DNA of 64,000 nt, taken from positions 310,001-374,000 of the forward strand of contig NZ_FOUI01000002.1 of assembly GCF_900114825.1 (NCBI RefSeq). The letters are read 5' to 3'. Both the position numbers and the translations under genes were made by a program. This DNA is from Halopseudomonas yangmingensis. Lineage in GTDB: Bacteria; Pseudomonadota; Gammaproteobacteria; Pseudomonadales; Pseudomonadaceae. Position 1 is the first letter of the stretch. Each line of letters opens with the position of its first letter. Below are positions 43,966-53,730 of the stretch, piece after piece. Under the pieces are notes generated by a model that was not told where the DNA came from, made no database searches, and saw only the letters and a list, made by a program, of their open reading frames with translations.

Positions 43966-44927
43966 AGGTCACCCTGCAACCCTCCGGACATGTTATCGAG
44001 CTGCTGCCCGGCGAGCGCATCATCGATGCCGCGCGCCGACTCGGCTACGATGCCCCGCAGAGCTGCCGCAACGGCAATTGCCATATCTGTGCGGCCAACC
44101 TGATCAGCGGTCAGGTGCGCCAGCGCGACCAGCTGCTGCGCAGCGGTGAGCTGTTCACCTGCGTGGCCGAGCCGCTGGAGGATTGCGAAGTGCACTGGGA
44201 AGGCGTACTGGCGCCGGACGAGTTGCCGCTGCGCCGACTGGCCTGCCAGCTGGAAAGCGCCGAACCGCTGGGGGCTGATGTCTGGCGTCTGCGCCTGCGC
44301 ACGCCGGCTGGCAAGCCACTGCGCTACCACGCCGGACAGTATCTGCTGCTGCAACGCAACAGCGAGGAAATGTCAGCCTTCTCGATCGCCTCGGCACCGC
44401 ACCAGCAACGCCTGCTGGAACTGCACATCCAGACCCGTGATCCGGCCACCCGCGACCTGATCGAGCAGATCATCCGCCAGCGGCTAGTACGCATACAGGC
44501 ACCCTTCGGCGACTGCCATCTGGCCCAGCTGCCACAGCAGCCGCTGCTGTTACTGGCCGCCGGCACCGGCATGGCGCAGATGCAGGCATTGATCAACCAT
44601 TGTATGGAACAGGGCTTCAACCAGCCAATACAGCTGTATTGGGGAGTACGCCAGGCCGCCGACTTCTACCGTATCGACGACTGGCAACGCTGGGAAGACG
44701 CCGGCGTGCAGTTGCACCGTGTGGTCAGCGACCAGCCTGACTGGCCCGGCCGGCAGGGTCTGCTGGCAAATGCCGCACTGGCCGATCTGGGCAATCTGAA
44801 CGAGCAAGCGGTGATTGCCTGCGGTTCACCGCCGATGGTTTACGGCACGCTGGACCGGCTGCTGCAAGCCGGCATGCGCCCTGAGCAGATGCGCTCGGAC
44901 GTGTTCAGCTACGCGCCGCGCGACTGA
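43962..44927 (+). CDS. 2Fe-2S ferredoxin / NAD(P)H-flavin reductase
   Basis: 321 aa. A plant-type ferredoxin domain (about 1-85) ligates 2Fe-2S through Cys in [10 protein letters not shown] and a later TCVAE. It is followed by an FAD-binding barrel (about 95-190; AFSIASAP in place of the usual RxYS) and an NAD-binding domain (about 200-321; [22 protein letters not shown]). Such proteins are often labelled CDP-6-deoxy-delta-3,4-glucoseen reductase, but that activity is unlikely here. The ATGA overlap with ubiD implies coupled translation; a role in reducing flavin for ubiquinone synthesis is an inference. Confidence 0.85.
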   Translation: MKVTLQPSGHVIELLPGERIIDAARRLGYDAPQSCRNGNCHICAANLISGQVRQRDQLLRSGELFTCVAEPLEDCEVHWEGVLAPDELPLRRLACQLESAEPLGADVWRLRLRTPAGKPLRYHAGQYLLLQRNSEEMSAFSIASAPHQQRLLELHIQTRDPATRDLIEQIIRQRLVRIQAPFGDCHLAQLPQQPLLLLAAGTGMAQMQALINHCMEQGFNQPIQLYWGVRQAADFYRIDDWQRWEDAGVQLHRVVSDQPDWPGRQGLLANAALADLGNLNEQAVIACGSPPMVYGTLDRLLQAGMRPEQMRSDVFSYAPRD

Positions 44928-44930
44928 GAC

Positions 44931-46016
44931 TCAGAACAGCCACTGCGGGCGCAACATCATTACCAGACCGAGCCCCAGCATCACCACGGCACTCAACAGC
45001 TTCAGCCAGCGGCCGCCCTGTTCGCCGAGCTTGCGGCTGCTCATCAGCCAGACAGCGGCACCAACCATCAGCGCATCGTCAAAGATGTAGCCGAGGATAT
45101 ACAACCCCAGATAGCCGTAATGCTGCAGTGGCTCCAGCTCGCGCGCCGAGAGAATCGCTGTATACAGCGCCGGCAAGCCAGCCGTGCAGAGCAGCTCAAC
45201 CATGTTCACCAACACCGCCAGCACCGCGCAACCCAACAACGCCAGCGGCAGGCTGCGGCTCTGCACGATACCGCGCACCCGCGCATAAGTACCCGGCTTG
45301 GCGGCATCCGGAATGGCCAGCTTGACCGCGGACTGCGGTTGTACAAAGGATTTCAGATTGATCAAGCCAACCAGCAATGCCAGTAACGCCAACAGCCATT
45401 GCAACCAGAATGTCACGCCGACCAGCAGGAACAGATTCAGCCAGGCCACCATAAACAGAAAATAGATGGCACCACTGGCCAGCACGAAAGTGCCGGCAAT
45501 CAGGGCCATGCGCAACCGGTCGCGCAGATGCACCAGGATCGACAGCAGAAACAGCAGCACCCACATGGCGCAGGGGTTGAAACCATCCAGCAGACCGACC
45601 GCCAGGGTAAACAACGGCAGCCCCAGACGCTCGACACTGAGTTCGCCAAGTGGACCGACACCCAGGCTGTCGCTATGCGGCACCCCGCTATCGGTCAACA
45701 GCCGTAACTGTTGCAGCCCTTGACGCTCATCGAAACCAACCAGAAAGCGTCCGTCAAAGGCAAAGGCCGGCACGCCAGGCGGCCACACGCCTGCCTGCTC
45801 CGACAGCTGCAAAAACCGCTGCAGGGCTTGGGGATCGCGATCAACCTGAGTCAGACGAACCACTAGCCAGGGACGCTCGGCCAGCAACTGTGGCAACTGC
45901 TTTTTTACCTCGCTGCAGTGTGGACAGCCATCGCGGACGAAGACTTCCAGCTCGGCAGCAGGTGCAGCCAACGACCACAGCATCATCAGCAGCCACAGCC
46001 AGCGCAGACTGGACAT
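44931..46016 (-). CDS. Thioredoxin-like / CcdA-DsbD transmembrane fusion protein
   Basis: About 361 aa. A signal peptide or anchor is followed by a small glutaredoxin/thioredoxin-like domain with CPHC (about residues 31-34), exported to the periplasm. The C-terminal two thirds form about six to eight helices of the DsbD/CcdA type with Cys in DGFNPCAMWVLL and VELLCTAGLPALY, the membrane cysteine pair that carries electrons. It lies 20 nt after hemY on the same strand. Start could also be GTG 46028. The partner is unknown; the architecture is that of a compact electron shuttle. Confidence 0.85.
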   Translation of the reverse strand: MSSLRWLWLLMMLWSLAAPAAELEVFVRDGCPHCSEVKKQLPQLLAERPWLVVRLTQVDRDPQALQRFLQLSEQAGVWPPGVPAFAFDGRFLVGFDERQGLQQLRLLTDSGVPHSDSLGVGPLGELSVERLGLPLFTLAVGLLDGFNPCAMWVLLFLLSILVHLRDRLRMALIAGTFVLASGAIYFLFMVAWLNLFLLVGVTFWLQWLLALLALLVGLINLKSFVQPQSAVKLAIPDAAKPGTYARVRGIVQSRSLPLALLGCAVLAVLVNMVELLCTAGLPALYTAILSARELEPLQHYGYLGLYILGYIFDDALMVGAAVWLMSSRKLGEQGGRWLKLLSAVVMLGLGLVMMLRPQWLF

Positions 46017-46036
46017 CAGCCGCGACACGACGGCGC

Positions 46037-47272
46037 TCAGTCGTCAGTTGGCAGGCTGAGCGCCGGCAGGTCGCGGCGCAACAGTTCAAAACCCTGCTGC
46101 TGAACCCGCGCCAGCGCCTGCCGATCGCCCAGATGCTCAAGCAGTCTGGCCAGTTCGGCACAGGTCTGCAGATCGCGACGCTCGACGAAACTGGCCTCCA
46201 GGTACTCGCGTGCCTTGCCCCACAAGCCCTGGCGCATCGCCAGGCGTGCGGCCGCCAGCAGCAGCACGGCATTGCGTGGATGTTCCTGCAGCCATTGCTC
46301 GGCCCGCGCCAACTGATGCAACGGATCTGCTCCGGCAACCAGGCCATACAGGTGAACCAGTCGCTCGCTGAAGCCATGCTCCAACGCCTTGCACAGGAGT
46401 TTTTCGATCAGCTGCTCACCGCCAAGCAGGCGCAGCTGCAAGCAATAGGCCTCCAGCAATGCCGCATCACGCTGCAGATGTTTTGGAAGAGAGTCCCACA
46501 CCTGATGCAGGGGGGAGGCCTGATCGTCGGCACAGCTACGTCCCTGTTCACCAGCCTGCTGCAACAGTGCCAAGGCTGAACGCTGCTCAATGGCGCGCAC
46601 CTCCTCCTCTGCCAGCACGCGCTGCTCACGCAAGCGCGGCAACCAGGGCTGCAGGCGTGGCCAGTCCTGCAAACGCTGGCACAACTGAACCAGCATCCTC
46701 AGCGCGCCAGCATGCTGGGGGTGTTTTTCCAGCACGCCATCGAGCGTGGCCAGCGCCGGCTCCAGTTGCCCCCGAGCCACCTGCATCTGCGCTCTGGCAA
46801 GGGAAACAGCCACTGCTGAACGCGGCGTACTGTCATGGGCAAGACGCAGCAGTTGCTCGCAGCCCGCATAATCCTCGAGTTCGTGGGCGGCACGGGCGGC
46901 AGCCAGATAGTTGACCAAGGGATGCGCTGCATGATCGGCAGAGCGACGTAACGACTTCAGCGCCGGTCTGAAGCGTCCTTCGGCCAGATCGAGCAACCCC
47001 CGGGTAGTGAGACGCTCGGCCCGGCGCCTGCGATTCACTTGCGACCAGGGATTTATGCGTTGACTGCCCACACCAACCATATGCAGCAGCGCGCGCAACA
47101 ACAACCAGGCCGCCCATAGCAGAAGAACGGCCAGCAGGGCCACCCATATACTGGTTTCCAGTGACAGGTTGCGCCAGGCGATCATCAGGTAACCGGGATC
47201 TTCGGCCACTGCCATACCCAAGGCCGCACTCAACAACAGAACCAGTAGAATCGCCAGATAACTCCTGCGCAT
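46037..47272 (-). CDS. hemY: HemY-like TPR membrane protein
   Basis: Not the protoporphyrinogen oxidase of the same name. 411 aa with two N-terminal membrane helices (about 5-23, 38-60), HemY_N domain (RRRRAERLTTRGLLDLAEGRF) and a tail of tetratricopeptide helices. It lies at the end of hemC-hemD-hemX-hemY, 3 nt after hemX; its role in heme synthesis is only implied by position. Confidence 0.93.
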   Translation of the reverse strand: MRRSYLAILLVLLLSAALGMAVAEDPGYLMIAWRNLSLETSIWVALLAVLLLWAAWLLLRALLHMVGVGSQRINPWSQVNRRRRAERLTTRGLLDLAEGRFRPALKSLRRSADHAAHPLVNYLAAARAAHELEDYAGCEQLLRLAHDSTPRSAVAVSLARAQMQVARGQLEPALATLDGVLEKHPQHAGALRMLVQLCQRLQDWPRLQPWLPRLREQRVLAEEEVRAIEQRSALALLQQAGEQGRSCADDQASPLHQVWDSLPKHLQRDAALLEAYCLQLRLLGGEQLIEKLLCKALEHGFSERLVHLYGLVAGADPLHQLARAEQWLQEHPRNAVLLLAAARLAMRQGLWGKAREYLEASFVERRDLQTCAELARLLEHLGDRQALARVQQQGFELLRRDLPALSLPTDD

Positions 47273-47275
47273 GGC

Positions 47276-48412
47276 TCAATCCTCCCGTTGAACGGGTGCC
47301 GAGCGACGACTCTGCACATAGGCATCCAGGCTCTGCTGCAATACAGACAGATCCGGCAATTGACGCTGCAGGTTCACCCCACGCAACTCGGCAAAGCGAG
47401 CACGCAAGACGCTGACCTGACGGTCGTCCTCCTCGAAGAACTGTGCAAGCACGCCTTCAGCCTGCTCAAAGGATTGCTCCCAGACAGCCTGTTCGCTGCG
47501 CAATACTGCCCACTGGGCCTGCTCAAGCTGCAACTGCAGGCTGTGCCTGACACGCTGCAGTTCACTGCGATCCATTTGCGGACGAATATCCCGACCACGC
47601 TTGAAATCGACCCGCACGTAGCCATCCAGGCGCTGCAGCACACGCTGCCAGCGACTCTCGGCCGCTACCGGAGGAACATCAGACTGCTCAACCTGATAGA
47701 CCGGTGCTGGCGCCTGCAAACGTCCTGCCTGCTCCCGCAGCGCGGACAATTGCAGATACAGGCCGGGCCGATCAACGTCCGGCAGCGTGCGCAATTCAGT
47801 CAACTGGCGCGCCAACTCCTCACGCACGGCAAAGATACCGCTGTCTGGCTGCTCGCGCAAAATACGGTCGGCGGCCTCAAGCAGTCCTGTCGCCGCCGTT
47901 ACATCCTCGCCGGCCAGCAGGCGCAAAGACGCCAGACGCAACAGATAGGTCGCTTCGTCCAGCTTCCATTCGCGCTGACCTTCTCCCTGCAGGCTGTCAA
48001 AACGCTGGGCCAGTGCCTGCTGGCTACGCTGTAAATCAGCCACCAGCGACTGGGCACGTTCCAGCACCTGACTGTCAGGCAGCGCGCGCACCTGCTGCTG
48101 CAGTGCGTCAAGGCGTGTCGACAGGCCATCATCCAGCGCTTGCAACTCTGTCTGGATGCGCTCAGTGCGTAAGTCCGGCTTCTGCTGCTGGTACCACTGC
48201 CAGGCATGCAGGCCCAGACTGGCAAGAACCAACAGCAACAGCAGCCAGAGCAACCCGCCACGACGCTCTGGGGCTAATGTACCGTCCGATTCCGGAGGCT
48301 GTGACGGCTCACTCGCGGCCGTTGACGGCTCCTGCTGCGGCTCGGCTGCAGGTAGCACAGCCTCGACCAACTCCTGATCCGGCTGTTGTGTCTGCTTGTC
48401 ACTCTGCTCCAC
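47276..48412 (-). CDS. hemX: HemX-like uroporphyrinogen-III synthase-associated protein
   Basis: 378 aa, with a Gln/Glu/Pro-rich cytoplasmic N-terminus, one membrane helix (about 54-72), a periplasmic coiled coil, then the HemX domain (WKLDEATYLLRLASLRL, VRVDFKRGRDIRP). No catalytic motif is present, in keeping with the family, which was misnamed a methyltransferase. GTG 48412 has AAGGAG 7 nt upstream. A TTG seven codons earlier is less likely. Confidence 0.92.
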   Translation of the reverse strand: MEQSDKQTQQPDQELVEAVLPAAEPQQEPSTAASEPSQPPESDGTLAPERRGGLLWLLLLLVLASLGLHAWQWYQQQKPDLRTERIQTELQALDDGLSTRLDALQQQVRALPDSQVLERAQSLVADLQRSQQALAQRFDSLQGEGQREWKLDEATYLLRLASLRLLAGEDVTAATGLLEAADRILREQPDSGIFAVREELARQLTELRTLPDVDRPGLYLQLSALREQAGRLQAPAPVYQVEQSDVPPVAAESRWQRVLQRLDGYVRVDFKRGRDIRPQMDRSELQRVRHSLQLQLEQAQWAVLRSEQAVWEQSFEQAEGVLAQFFEEDDRQVSVLRARFAELRGVNLQRQLPDLSVLQQSLDAYVQSRRSAPVQRED

Positions 48413-48433
48413 ACCCTGTCTCCTTGCGTTCAA

Positions 48434-49177
48434 TCAGTCCGACTGCACGGCAGCCAATACGGCTGCATCATCCGCACCATGGCACAATTGCACGTCACTG
48501 CAGCCCAATCCGATGGCATGCTGAGCCACCCGCTCACCCGGCACCCAGCACCGCCAATGGCGTTGCTGCGACCAGTCGGCAGCCGCCGCCTGATGCCAAT
48601 TCTGCAATGCCTGCACACTGAGCAGAACTATGCCACCAACCCCGGCCCGGGCAGCTTCGCGCAGCTGCACATCGAGCCCGGCCGGCGGCTGGCGACGGTA
48701 CAGGGCCAGACAGTCAACCCGGCCACCCGCTGCATGCACCCGCTCGACCAGAAGCTCGCGCCCCTGATCGGCACGCCAGATCAGCACCCGCAAATCCGGC
48801 AGCTCCAGCAACCGCTGCCATTCAGGCATCCGCAACAGCGCCTCGCTGTCCTGTCCGTCGCACGGCCAGCGGGCCGACAATCCGGCCTGTCGCAACAAGG
48901 CTCCTGTACCGGCACCTACGGCATACCATTCAACACCAACCGGAGGCTGCGGCCAGTAGCGATCCAGCCGCTGCAATCCGATCCGTGCCGCCACAGGACT
49001 AACCACCATAACCGCCTGATACAGATCCAGGTCCATGATCAGCCGGCGCTGCTCCGGTCCTTCCGGCAGTTCCAGCGTTTCAATCAAGGGCACACTGCAG
49101 CTGTCAATCCCGCGCTCGGCCAGTGCCTGCGCCAACCGCTGGTTGTCGGGCTCGGCACGGGTCAGCAGCAGTTTCAC
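48434..49177 (-). CDS. hemD: Uroporphyrinogen-III synthase
   Basis: Closes and inverts ring D of hydroxymethylbilane to give uroporphyrinogen III. 247 aa; the family is poorly conserved, but [37 protein letters not shown] and [13 protein letters not shown] are recognisable. The start overlaps the hemC stop by 4 nt. Confidence 0.94.
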   Translation of the reverse strand: MKLLLTRAEPDNQRLAQALAERGIDSCSVPLIETLELPEGPEQRRLIMDLDLYQAVMVVSPVAARIGLQRLDRYWPQPPVGVEWYAVGAGTGALLRQAGLSARWPCDGQDSEALLRMPEWQRLLELPDLRVLIWRADQGRELLVERVHAAGGRVDCLALYRRQPPAGLDVQLREAARAGVGGIVLLSVQALQNWHQAAAADWSQQRHWRCWVPGERVAQHAIGLGCSDVQLCHGADDAAVLAAVQSD

Positions 49178-50112
49178 TGACCGTCCGCGTCGGCGTACAC
49201 CGCATCCAGAATCGCCCGCGCGCCCTGCGCCAGCAGCTGTTCGGCAACCGCCACACCGAGGGTTTCAGGGTCGCTGTCAGGCCCGCGGGTCTCGGCGCGC
49301 AGCAGGGTCTGCCCCTGCGGGTCGCCGACCAGTCCACGCAACCACAACTGGCCATCACTGCGCTCGGCATAACAGGCAATCGGCACCTGGCAGCCGCCAT
49401 TCAGGTGATTGTTCAGCGCCCGTTCGGCACGCACGCGCAGTGCACTGTCCTGATCATTCAGCGGCGCCAGCAGGGCATGCAGCTCGCTGTCGTCAGTACG
49501 ACACTCGATACCCACCGCGCCCTGCCCCCCGGCTGGCAGACTCTGTTCGGCACTGAGGAAGCTGCGGATACGCTCGGCAAAGCCAAGGCGCAGCAAGCCG
49601 GCAGCAGCCAGGATGATGGCGTCGTACTCGCCGGCATCCAGTTTGGCCAGACGGGTATTCACGTTACCGCGCAGAAAACGGATCTGCAGGTCAGGCCGCC
49701 GCGCCAGCAGCTGCGCTTGCCGGCGCAGGCTGGAGGTACCCACCACGCTACCGGCAGGCAGGCTGTCAAGATCGGCATACTGGTTGGAAACAAAGGCGTC
49801 GCGCGGGTCTTCCCGCTCGCAGATGACATACAGACCCAGACCTTCGGGGAAGGCCATAGGCACATCTTTCATCGAGTGCACGGCCAGATCGGCCTCGCCG
49901 TCGAGCATGGCGGTTTCCAGCTCCTTGACGAACAGCCCCTTGCCGCCGATTTTCGCCAGCGGGGCGTCCAGCAGCTTGTCGCCGCGACTGACCATAGGTA
50001 CCAGGCTGACCGTCAGGCCGGGGTGCAGTTGCTCCAGTCGCGCCTTGACGTACTCGGCCTGCCACAGGGCCAGGGCACTCTTTCGGGTGGCAATTCGCAG
50101 ATGTCGGTTCAT
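49174..50112 (-). CDS. hemC: Hydroxymethylbilane synthase (porphobilinogen deaminase)
   Basis: Polymerises four porphobilinogen molecules on a dipyrromethane cofactor. 312 aa. [32 protein letters not shown]-type, HSMKDVP and LRRQAQLL segments are present; the cofactor-binding Cys is residue 241 in [11 protein letters not shown] 50112 matches the usual [10 protein letters not shown] start; an upstream frame adds 22 residues in the algR-hemC gap. First gene of hemCDXY. Confidence 0.97.
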   Translation of the reverse strand: MNRHLRIATRKSALALWQAEYVKARLEQLHPGLTVSLVPMVSRGDKLLDAPLAKIGGKGLFVKELETAMLDGEADLAVHSMKDVPMAFPEGLGLYVICEREDPRDAFVSNQYADLDSLPAGSVVGTSSLRRQAQLLARRPDLQIRFLRGNVNTRLAKLDAGEYDAIILAAAGLLRLGFAERIRSFLSAEQSLPAGGQGAVGIECRTDDSELHALLAPLNDQDSALRVRAERALNNHLNGGCQVPIACYAERSDGQLWLRGLVGDPQGQTLLRAETRGPDSDPETLGVAVAEQLLAQGARAILDAVYADADGQ

Positions 50113-50199
50113 GGGATTCTCGTTCCAAAGCCAGACTGCATCATACGCCATGCACCCGGTAGCATCCACGCGCGGCAATGCCGCAGCCCTCCGATGGCG

Positions 50200-50949
50200 T
50201 CAAAGCTTTTCCATCAGTTTGCGAACTCCGGGTACATGCCGGCGGCTGACAACCAGGGGCTGCTCTTCCAGCCCACGCAGGTGAAGAAGGAAATGGCCAT
50301 GGGCATTACGCTGCAGCCGCTCGATACGGTTGCGCGCCACCAGGGCATTGCGGTGAATACGCACAAAGTGATCGGCAAATTCATCCTCCAGCGCCTTCAG
50401 TGGCTCATCCAGCAGCAGTTCACCCTGCTCATGGCGCATGGTCACGTACTTCTGGTCGGCAATGAAATACAGCACGCTTTCGATCGGCACCAGCTCCACA
50501 CCCTTGCGGGTGCGTGCGCTGATATGGCTACGCCGGCCGGATTCAGCGTGGTCGGCAGGGCTGCGGCCCAGACTGGCCAGTTGCACGCGATTCAGCCGCT
50601 GCGCCTTGCCCAGCGCCTCGGCCAATTGCTCACGACGCACCGGCTTGAGCAGATAGCCCACTGCACAAACATCAAAGGCCTCCAGCGCATGGTCATCGTG
50701 GGCTGTGCAGAAAATCACTGCGGGTGCTTGCGGCAACTGGCACAGCCGGGCAGCCACCTGCAACCCATCCAGCCCCGGCATGCGAATATCCAGCAGCACT
50801 ATGTCAGGCTGCAGCTGCCCGACCAGTTCAAGCACCTGCTCACCATTGACCGCCATGTCTGGCGACACCTGATATCCAGGCAACTCCGCTACCAGCCGGG
50901 CCAGACGTTCGCGAGCCAGCGGCTCATCATCGGCAATCAGTACGTTCAT
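50200..50949 (-). CDS. algR: LytTR response regulator AlgR
   Basis: Response regulator controlling alginate, twitching motility and other surface traits in P. aeruginosa. 249 aa: receiver domain with acidic pocket Asp7-Asp8 and phosphoacceptor Asp54 (LLDIRMPG), then a LytTR DNA-binding domain (KGVELVPIESVLYF, HRNALVARNRIERL). It lies 5 nt after algZ and 87 nt before hemC. Confidence 0.97.
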   Translation of the reverse strand: MNVLIADDEPLARERLARLVAELPGYQVSPDMAVNGEQVLELVGQLQPDIVLLDIRMPGLDGLQVAARLCQLPQAPAVIFCTAHDDHALEAFDVCAVGYLLKPVRREQLAEALGKAQRLNRVQLASLGRSPADHAESGRRSHISARTRKGVELVPIESVLYFIADQKYVTMRHEQGELLLDEPLKALEDEFADHFVRIHRNALVARNRIERLQRNAHGHFLLHLRGLEEQPLVVSRRHVPGVRKLMEKL

Positions 50950-50954
50950 CCCTA

Positions 50955-52034
50955 TCAGCTTCTCCGCAATGGAACAGGGGTCTGCTCACAAGGATAGACC
51001 AGCCGGCTGAAATAGCGTTCGCCTTCGCGCCCATTGTGCAACTGTCCGGCAGCACCATAACGGGCCTTCAGGCGCGCACGGATATTGTCCAGTGCCATGT
51101 GCAAGCCTTGATCTGTCGGACCGGATCGCTCCGGGCAACTATTGGAAACCTCGATCTGCACCTGCGACCCCTGGACGCAGCCACTAATACGGATATCACC
51201 GCCACGGATGTCCGGCTGCACGCCGTGCAGCACAGCATTTTCCAGCAGTGGTTGCAGGCTGAGTGACAGAATCGGTAACTGCTCCGGCAGTTCGACCGCC
51301 CATTCAATCCGCAGGCGCGTACCAAGACGTGCCTGCTCGATACGCAAGTAGCCCTCACACAGGCGCCGCTCTTCGGCCCAGTCAACCAGTCCGTCGACCT
51401 CGCCCAGACTGGCACGAAACAGATCCGCCAGATCCAGCAGCGCATCCTCGGCCTTGTGTGGATTGCTGCCAATCAGACTGAGGATGCCATTCAGACTGTT
51501 GAACAGAAAGTGCGGACGAATACGTGCCTGCAACGCCTCAAGTCGGGCGCGCACCTCGGCCTGGCTGTGGCATTGCCATTGTTGCTGGAGGTAGAAGTAG
51601 CGCAGCAGCAGGCTGGTCATGATCAAGGCAATCAGCCCGTGGCGCAGCAGCAACTCGCCCGGCAGTTGCGGACTGCCAAGCATGCCGCGCAGCAGAATCC
51701 AGTCCGCCAGCACACTGAACACCAGCGTCAGACCAATTACCACCAGATGACAGGCCAGGATGGCCAGTAACAGCGGCTGGCGCTGCATCCAGCCGCGCAG
51801 CCGACACAGCGACGCCGCCGACAACAGCACAATCCACTGCACAAACAGCGAGGCCATGGCCAGACCGACCCAGTTGAAAGCGCCAGCCACCGGCTGCGCC
51901 AGCACCCATACCAGCACCACCAGTTCGGCCAGCACCACCAGGGTAAACACCGCGCGCGGCGAACACAGATCCGGGAGGAAGAAATCTTCCCCCGCATAGG
52001 GTTGGGTGAGCAGCGTCCAGAGTCCGTTCTTCAT
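50955..52034 (-). CDS. algZ: Sensor histidine kinase AlgZ (FimS)
   Basis: Membrane sensor paired with AlgR; 359 aa with about six N-terminal helices and a His_kinase (LytS/YehU-type) core. The phosphoacceptor is His175 in IRPHFLFNSLN; the ATPase region has LQPLLENAVLHG and LDNIRARL. Position of His175 agrees with the known FimS/AlgZ site. Start ATG 52034 follows TGGA. Divergent from argH across 93 bp, as in P. aeruginosa. Confidence 0.95.
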   Translation of the reverse strand: MKNGLWTLLTQPYAGEDFFLPDLCSPRAVFTLVVLAELVVLVWVLAQPVAGAFNWVGLAMASLFVQWIVLLSAASLCRLRGWMQRQPLLLAILACHLVVIGLTLVFSVLADWILLRGMLGSPQLPGELLLRHGLIALIMTSLLLRYFYLQQQWQCHSQAEVRARLEALQARIRPHFLFNSLNGILSLIGSNPHKAEDALLDLADLFRASLGEVDGLVDWAEERRLCEGYLRIEQARLGTRLRIEWAVELPEQLPILSLSLQPLLENAVLHGVQPDIRGGDIRISGCVQGSQVQIEVSNSCPERSGPTDQGLHMALDNIRARLKARYGAAGQLHNGREGERYFSRLVYPCEQTPVPLRRS

Positions 52035-52127
52035 TGATCCAGTGTCAGCCAGCCCAGCCCCCTCGCGCAAGCCTGAAATGTTATGCTATGCGCCTTTCAT
52101 TCAGCGCCACAGCGGAACCATCCGGAC

Positions 52128-53534
52128 ATGAGCCAAGACAAGACAACCAACCAATCCTGGGGCGGCCGTTTCAGCGAACCGGTCGACGCTTTCGTTGCCC
52201 GCTTCACCGCCTCGGTGGATTTCGACAAGCGCCTGTACAAGCACGACATCCAGGGCTCGATCGCGCATGCCAGCATGCTCTGCAAGGTCGGCGTACTGAC
52301 CGACAGCGAACGCGATGCGATCATCGACGGGCTGCGCGAGATTCAGGCCGAGATCGAAGCCGGCCAGTTCGACTGGCGGGTCGATCTGGAAGATGTGCAC
52401 ATGAACATCGAGGCACGCCTCACCGCCCGCATCGGCATCACCGGCAAGAAGCTGCACACCGGCCGTTCGCGCAACGACCAGGTAGCCACAGATATCCGCC
52501 TGTGGCTGCGCGAGGAGATCGACATCATCCTCGGCGAAATCGAACGCCTGCAGAGCGGCCTGCTGGACCAGGCCGAGCGCCACGCGGCCGTTATCATGCC
52601 CGGCTTCACCCACCTGCAGACGGCCCAACCGGTGACCTTCGGCCACCACCTGCTGGCCTGGTTCGAAATGCTGCAGCGCGACCGCGAACGCCTGATCGAC
52701 TGCCGCAAACGGGTCAACCGCATGCCGCTGGGCAGTGCCGCCCTGGCCGGCACCACCTACCCGATCGAGCGCAGCATCACCTGCGAATTGCTGGGTTTCG
52801 AGGCGATTTCAGGCAACTCGCTGGATGGCGTCTCCGACCGGGATTTTGCCATCGAATTCTGCGCCGCTGCGGCACTGGCGATGATGCACCTGTCGCGCTT
52901 TTCCGAGGAGCTGGTGCTTTGGACCAGCGCCCAGTTCAACTTTATCGAGCTGCCTGACCGCTTCTGCACCGGCTCCTCGATCATGCCGCAGAAGAAGAAC
53001 CCCGACGTACCGGAGCTGGTGCGCGGCAAGTCCGGCCGGGTGTACGGCCACCTGATGGGCCTGCTGACCCTGATGAAGAGCCAGCCGCTGGCCTATAACA
53101 AGGACAACCAGGAAGACAAGGAACCACTGTTCGATGCAGTGGATACCCTGCGTGACAGCCTGCGCGCCTTTGCCGACATGATCCCGGCGATCAAGCCACG
53201 TGTCGAGGTAATGCGCGAGGCAGCACGCCGTGGCTTCTCCACCGCCACCGACCTGGCCGACTACCTGGTACGCAAGGGCATCCCGTTCCGCGACTGCCAC
53301 GAGATCGTTGGCCATGCGGTGAAATACGGGGTGGACAGCGGCAAGGACCTGGCCGAGATGAGCCTGGAGGAGTTGCGCGGTTTCAGCGAGCAGATCGAGG
53401 CGGATGTGTTCGAGGTGCTGACCCTGGAAGGGTCGGTGAACGCCCGTAACCACATCGGCGGTACAGCTCCCGCACAAGTACTGACTGCGGTTCAGCGCAA
53501 CCGTGCACTGCTGCCCGGCAACAACGCAGACTGA
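52128..53534 (+). CDS. argH: Argininosuccinate lyase
   Basis: Last step of arginine synthesis: argininosuccinate to arginine and fumarate. 468 aa of the fumarase/aspartase superfamily with the signature [12 protein letters not shown] and early [13 protein letters not shown] 52128 gives the family length and N-terminus. It supplies arginine, the precursor of agmatine degraded by the agu genes downstream. Confidence 0.97.
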   Translation: MSQDKTTNQSWGGRFSEPVDAFVARFTASVDFDKRLYKHDIQGSIAHASMLCKVGVLTDSERDAIIDGLREIQAEIEAGQFDWRVDLEDVHMNIEARLTARIGITGKKLHTGRSRNDQVATDIRLWLREEIDIILGEIERLQSGLLDQAERHAAVIMPGFTHLQTAQPVTFGHHLLAWFEMLQRDRERLIDCRKRVNRMPLGSAALAGTTYPIERSITCELLGFEAISGNSLDGVSDRDFAIEFCAAAALAMMHLSRFSEELVLWTSAQFNFIELPDRFCTGSSIMPQKKNPDVPELVRGKSGRVYGHLMGLLTLMKSQPLAYNKDNQEDKEPLFDAVDTLRDSLRAFADMIPAIKPRVEVMREAARRGFSTATDLADYLVRKGIPFRDCHEIVGHAVKYGVDSGKDLAEMSLEELRGFSEQIEADVFEVLTLEGSVNARNHIGGTAPAQVLTAVQRNRALLPGNNAD

Positions 53535-53538
53535 GTCG

Positions 53539-53730
53539 ATGTCCGACGATTCCCCAGAACGGCCACGCTACCGGATCAGTGCCGACCGCGCGTCGGCACG
53601 CCGGCGTGTACGCTATGTGGAAAGCAGTCATCCGGATGACGGCCAGTGCACCCTCTGCCAGCTCGACGAGCTGGCAGGGCAGTGCCCGACCAAAGCGCCT
53701 CAGTCGACCGCCGATACCGACAAGGTATAA
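53539..53730 (+). CDS. Small CxxC protein, hypothetical
   Basis: 63-residue open frame starting 4 nt after the argH stop. Arg-rich N-terminus, then CTLCQLDELAGQC, three cysteines that could bind metal. Codon use resembles nearby genes. The last 31 nt overlap the convergent lipoprotein gene. Against it: only a weak ribosome site and a strong palindrome inside. I do not recognise a family. Confidence 0.4.
   Translation: MSDDSPERPRYRISADRASARRRVRYVESSHPDDGQCTLCQLDELAGQCPTKAPQSTADTDKV
53656..53676 (+). terminator. Perfect palindrome downstream of argH
   Basis: TGCCAGCTCG-a-CGAGCTGGCA, 10-bp arms, followed at once by GGGCAgTGCCC. These stacked hairpins lie about 120 nt past the argH stop and could end transcription, or be part of the small ORF here. 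Confidence 0.4.

Noticed and set aside
46037-47272. HemY as protoporphyrinogen oxidase
   Set aside because: No FAD-binding motif; this is the unrelated TPR membrane protein of the same name.
50113-50199. AlgR-binding box in the algR-hemC gap
   Set aside because: No CCGTTCGTC-like sequence was found on either strand.
49123-50997. 624-codon plus-strand frame across hemC and algR
   Set aside because: Antisense shadow; both minus-strand genes are intact and well conserved.
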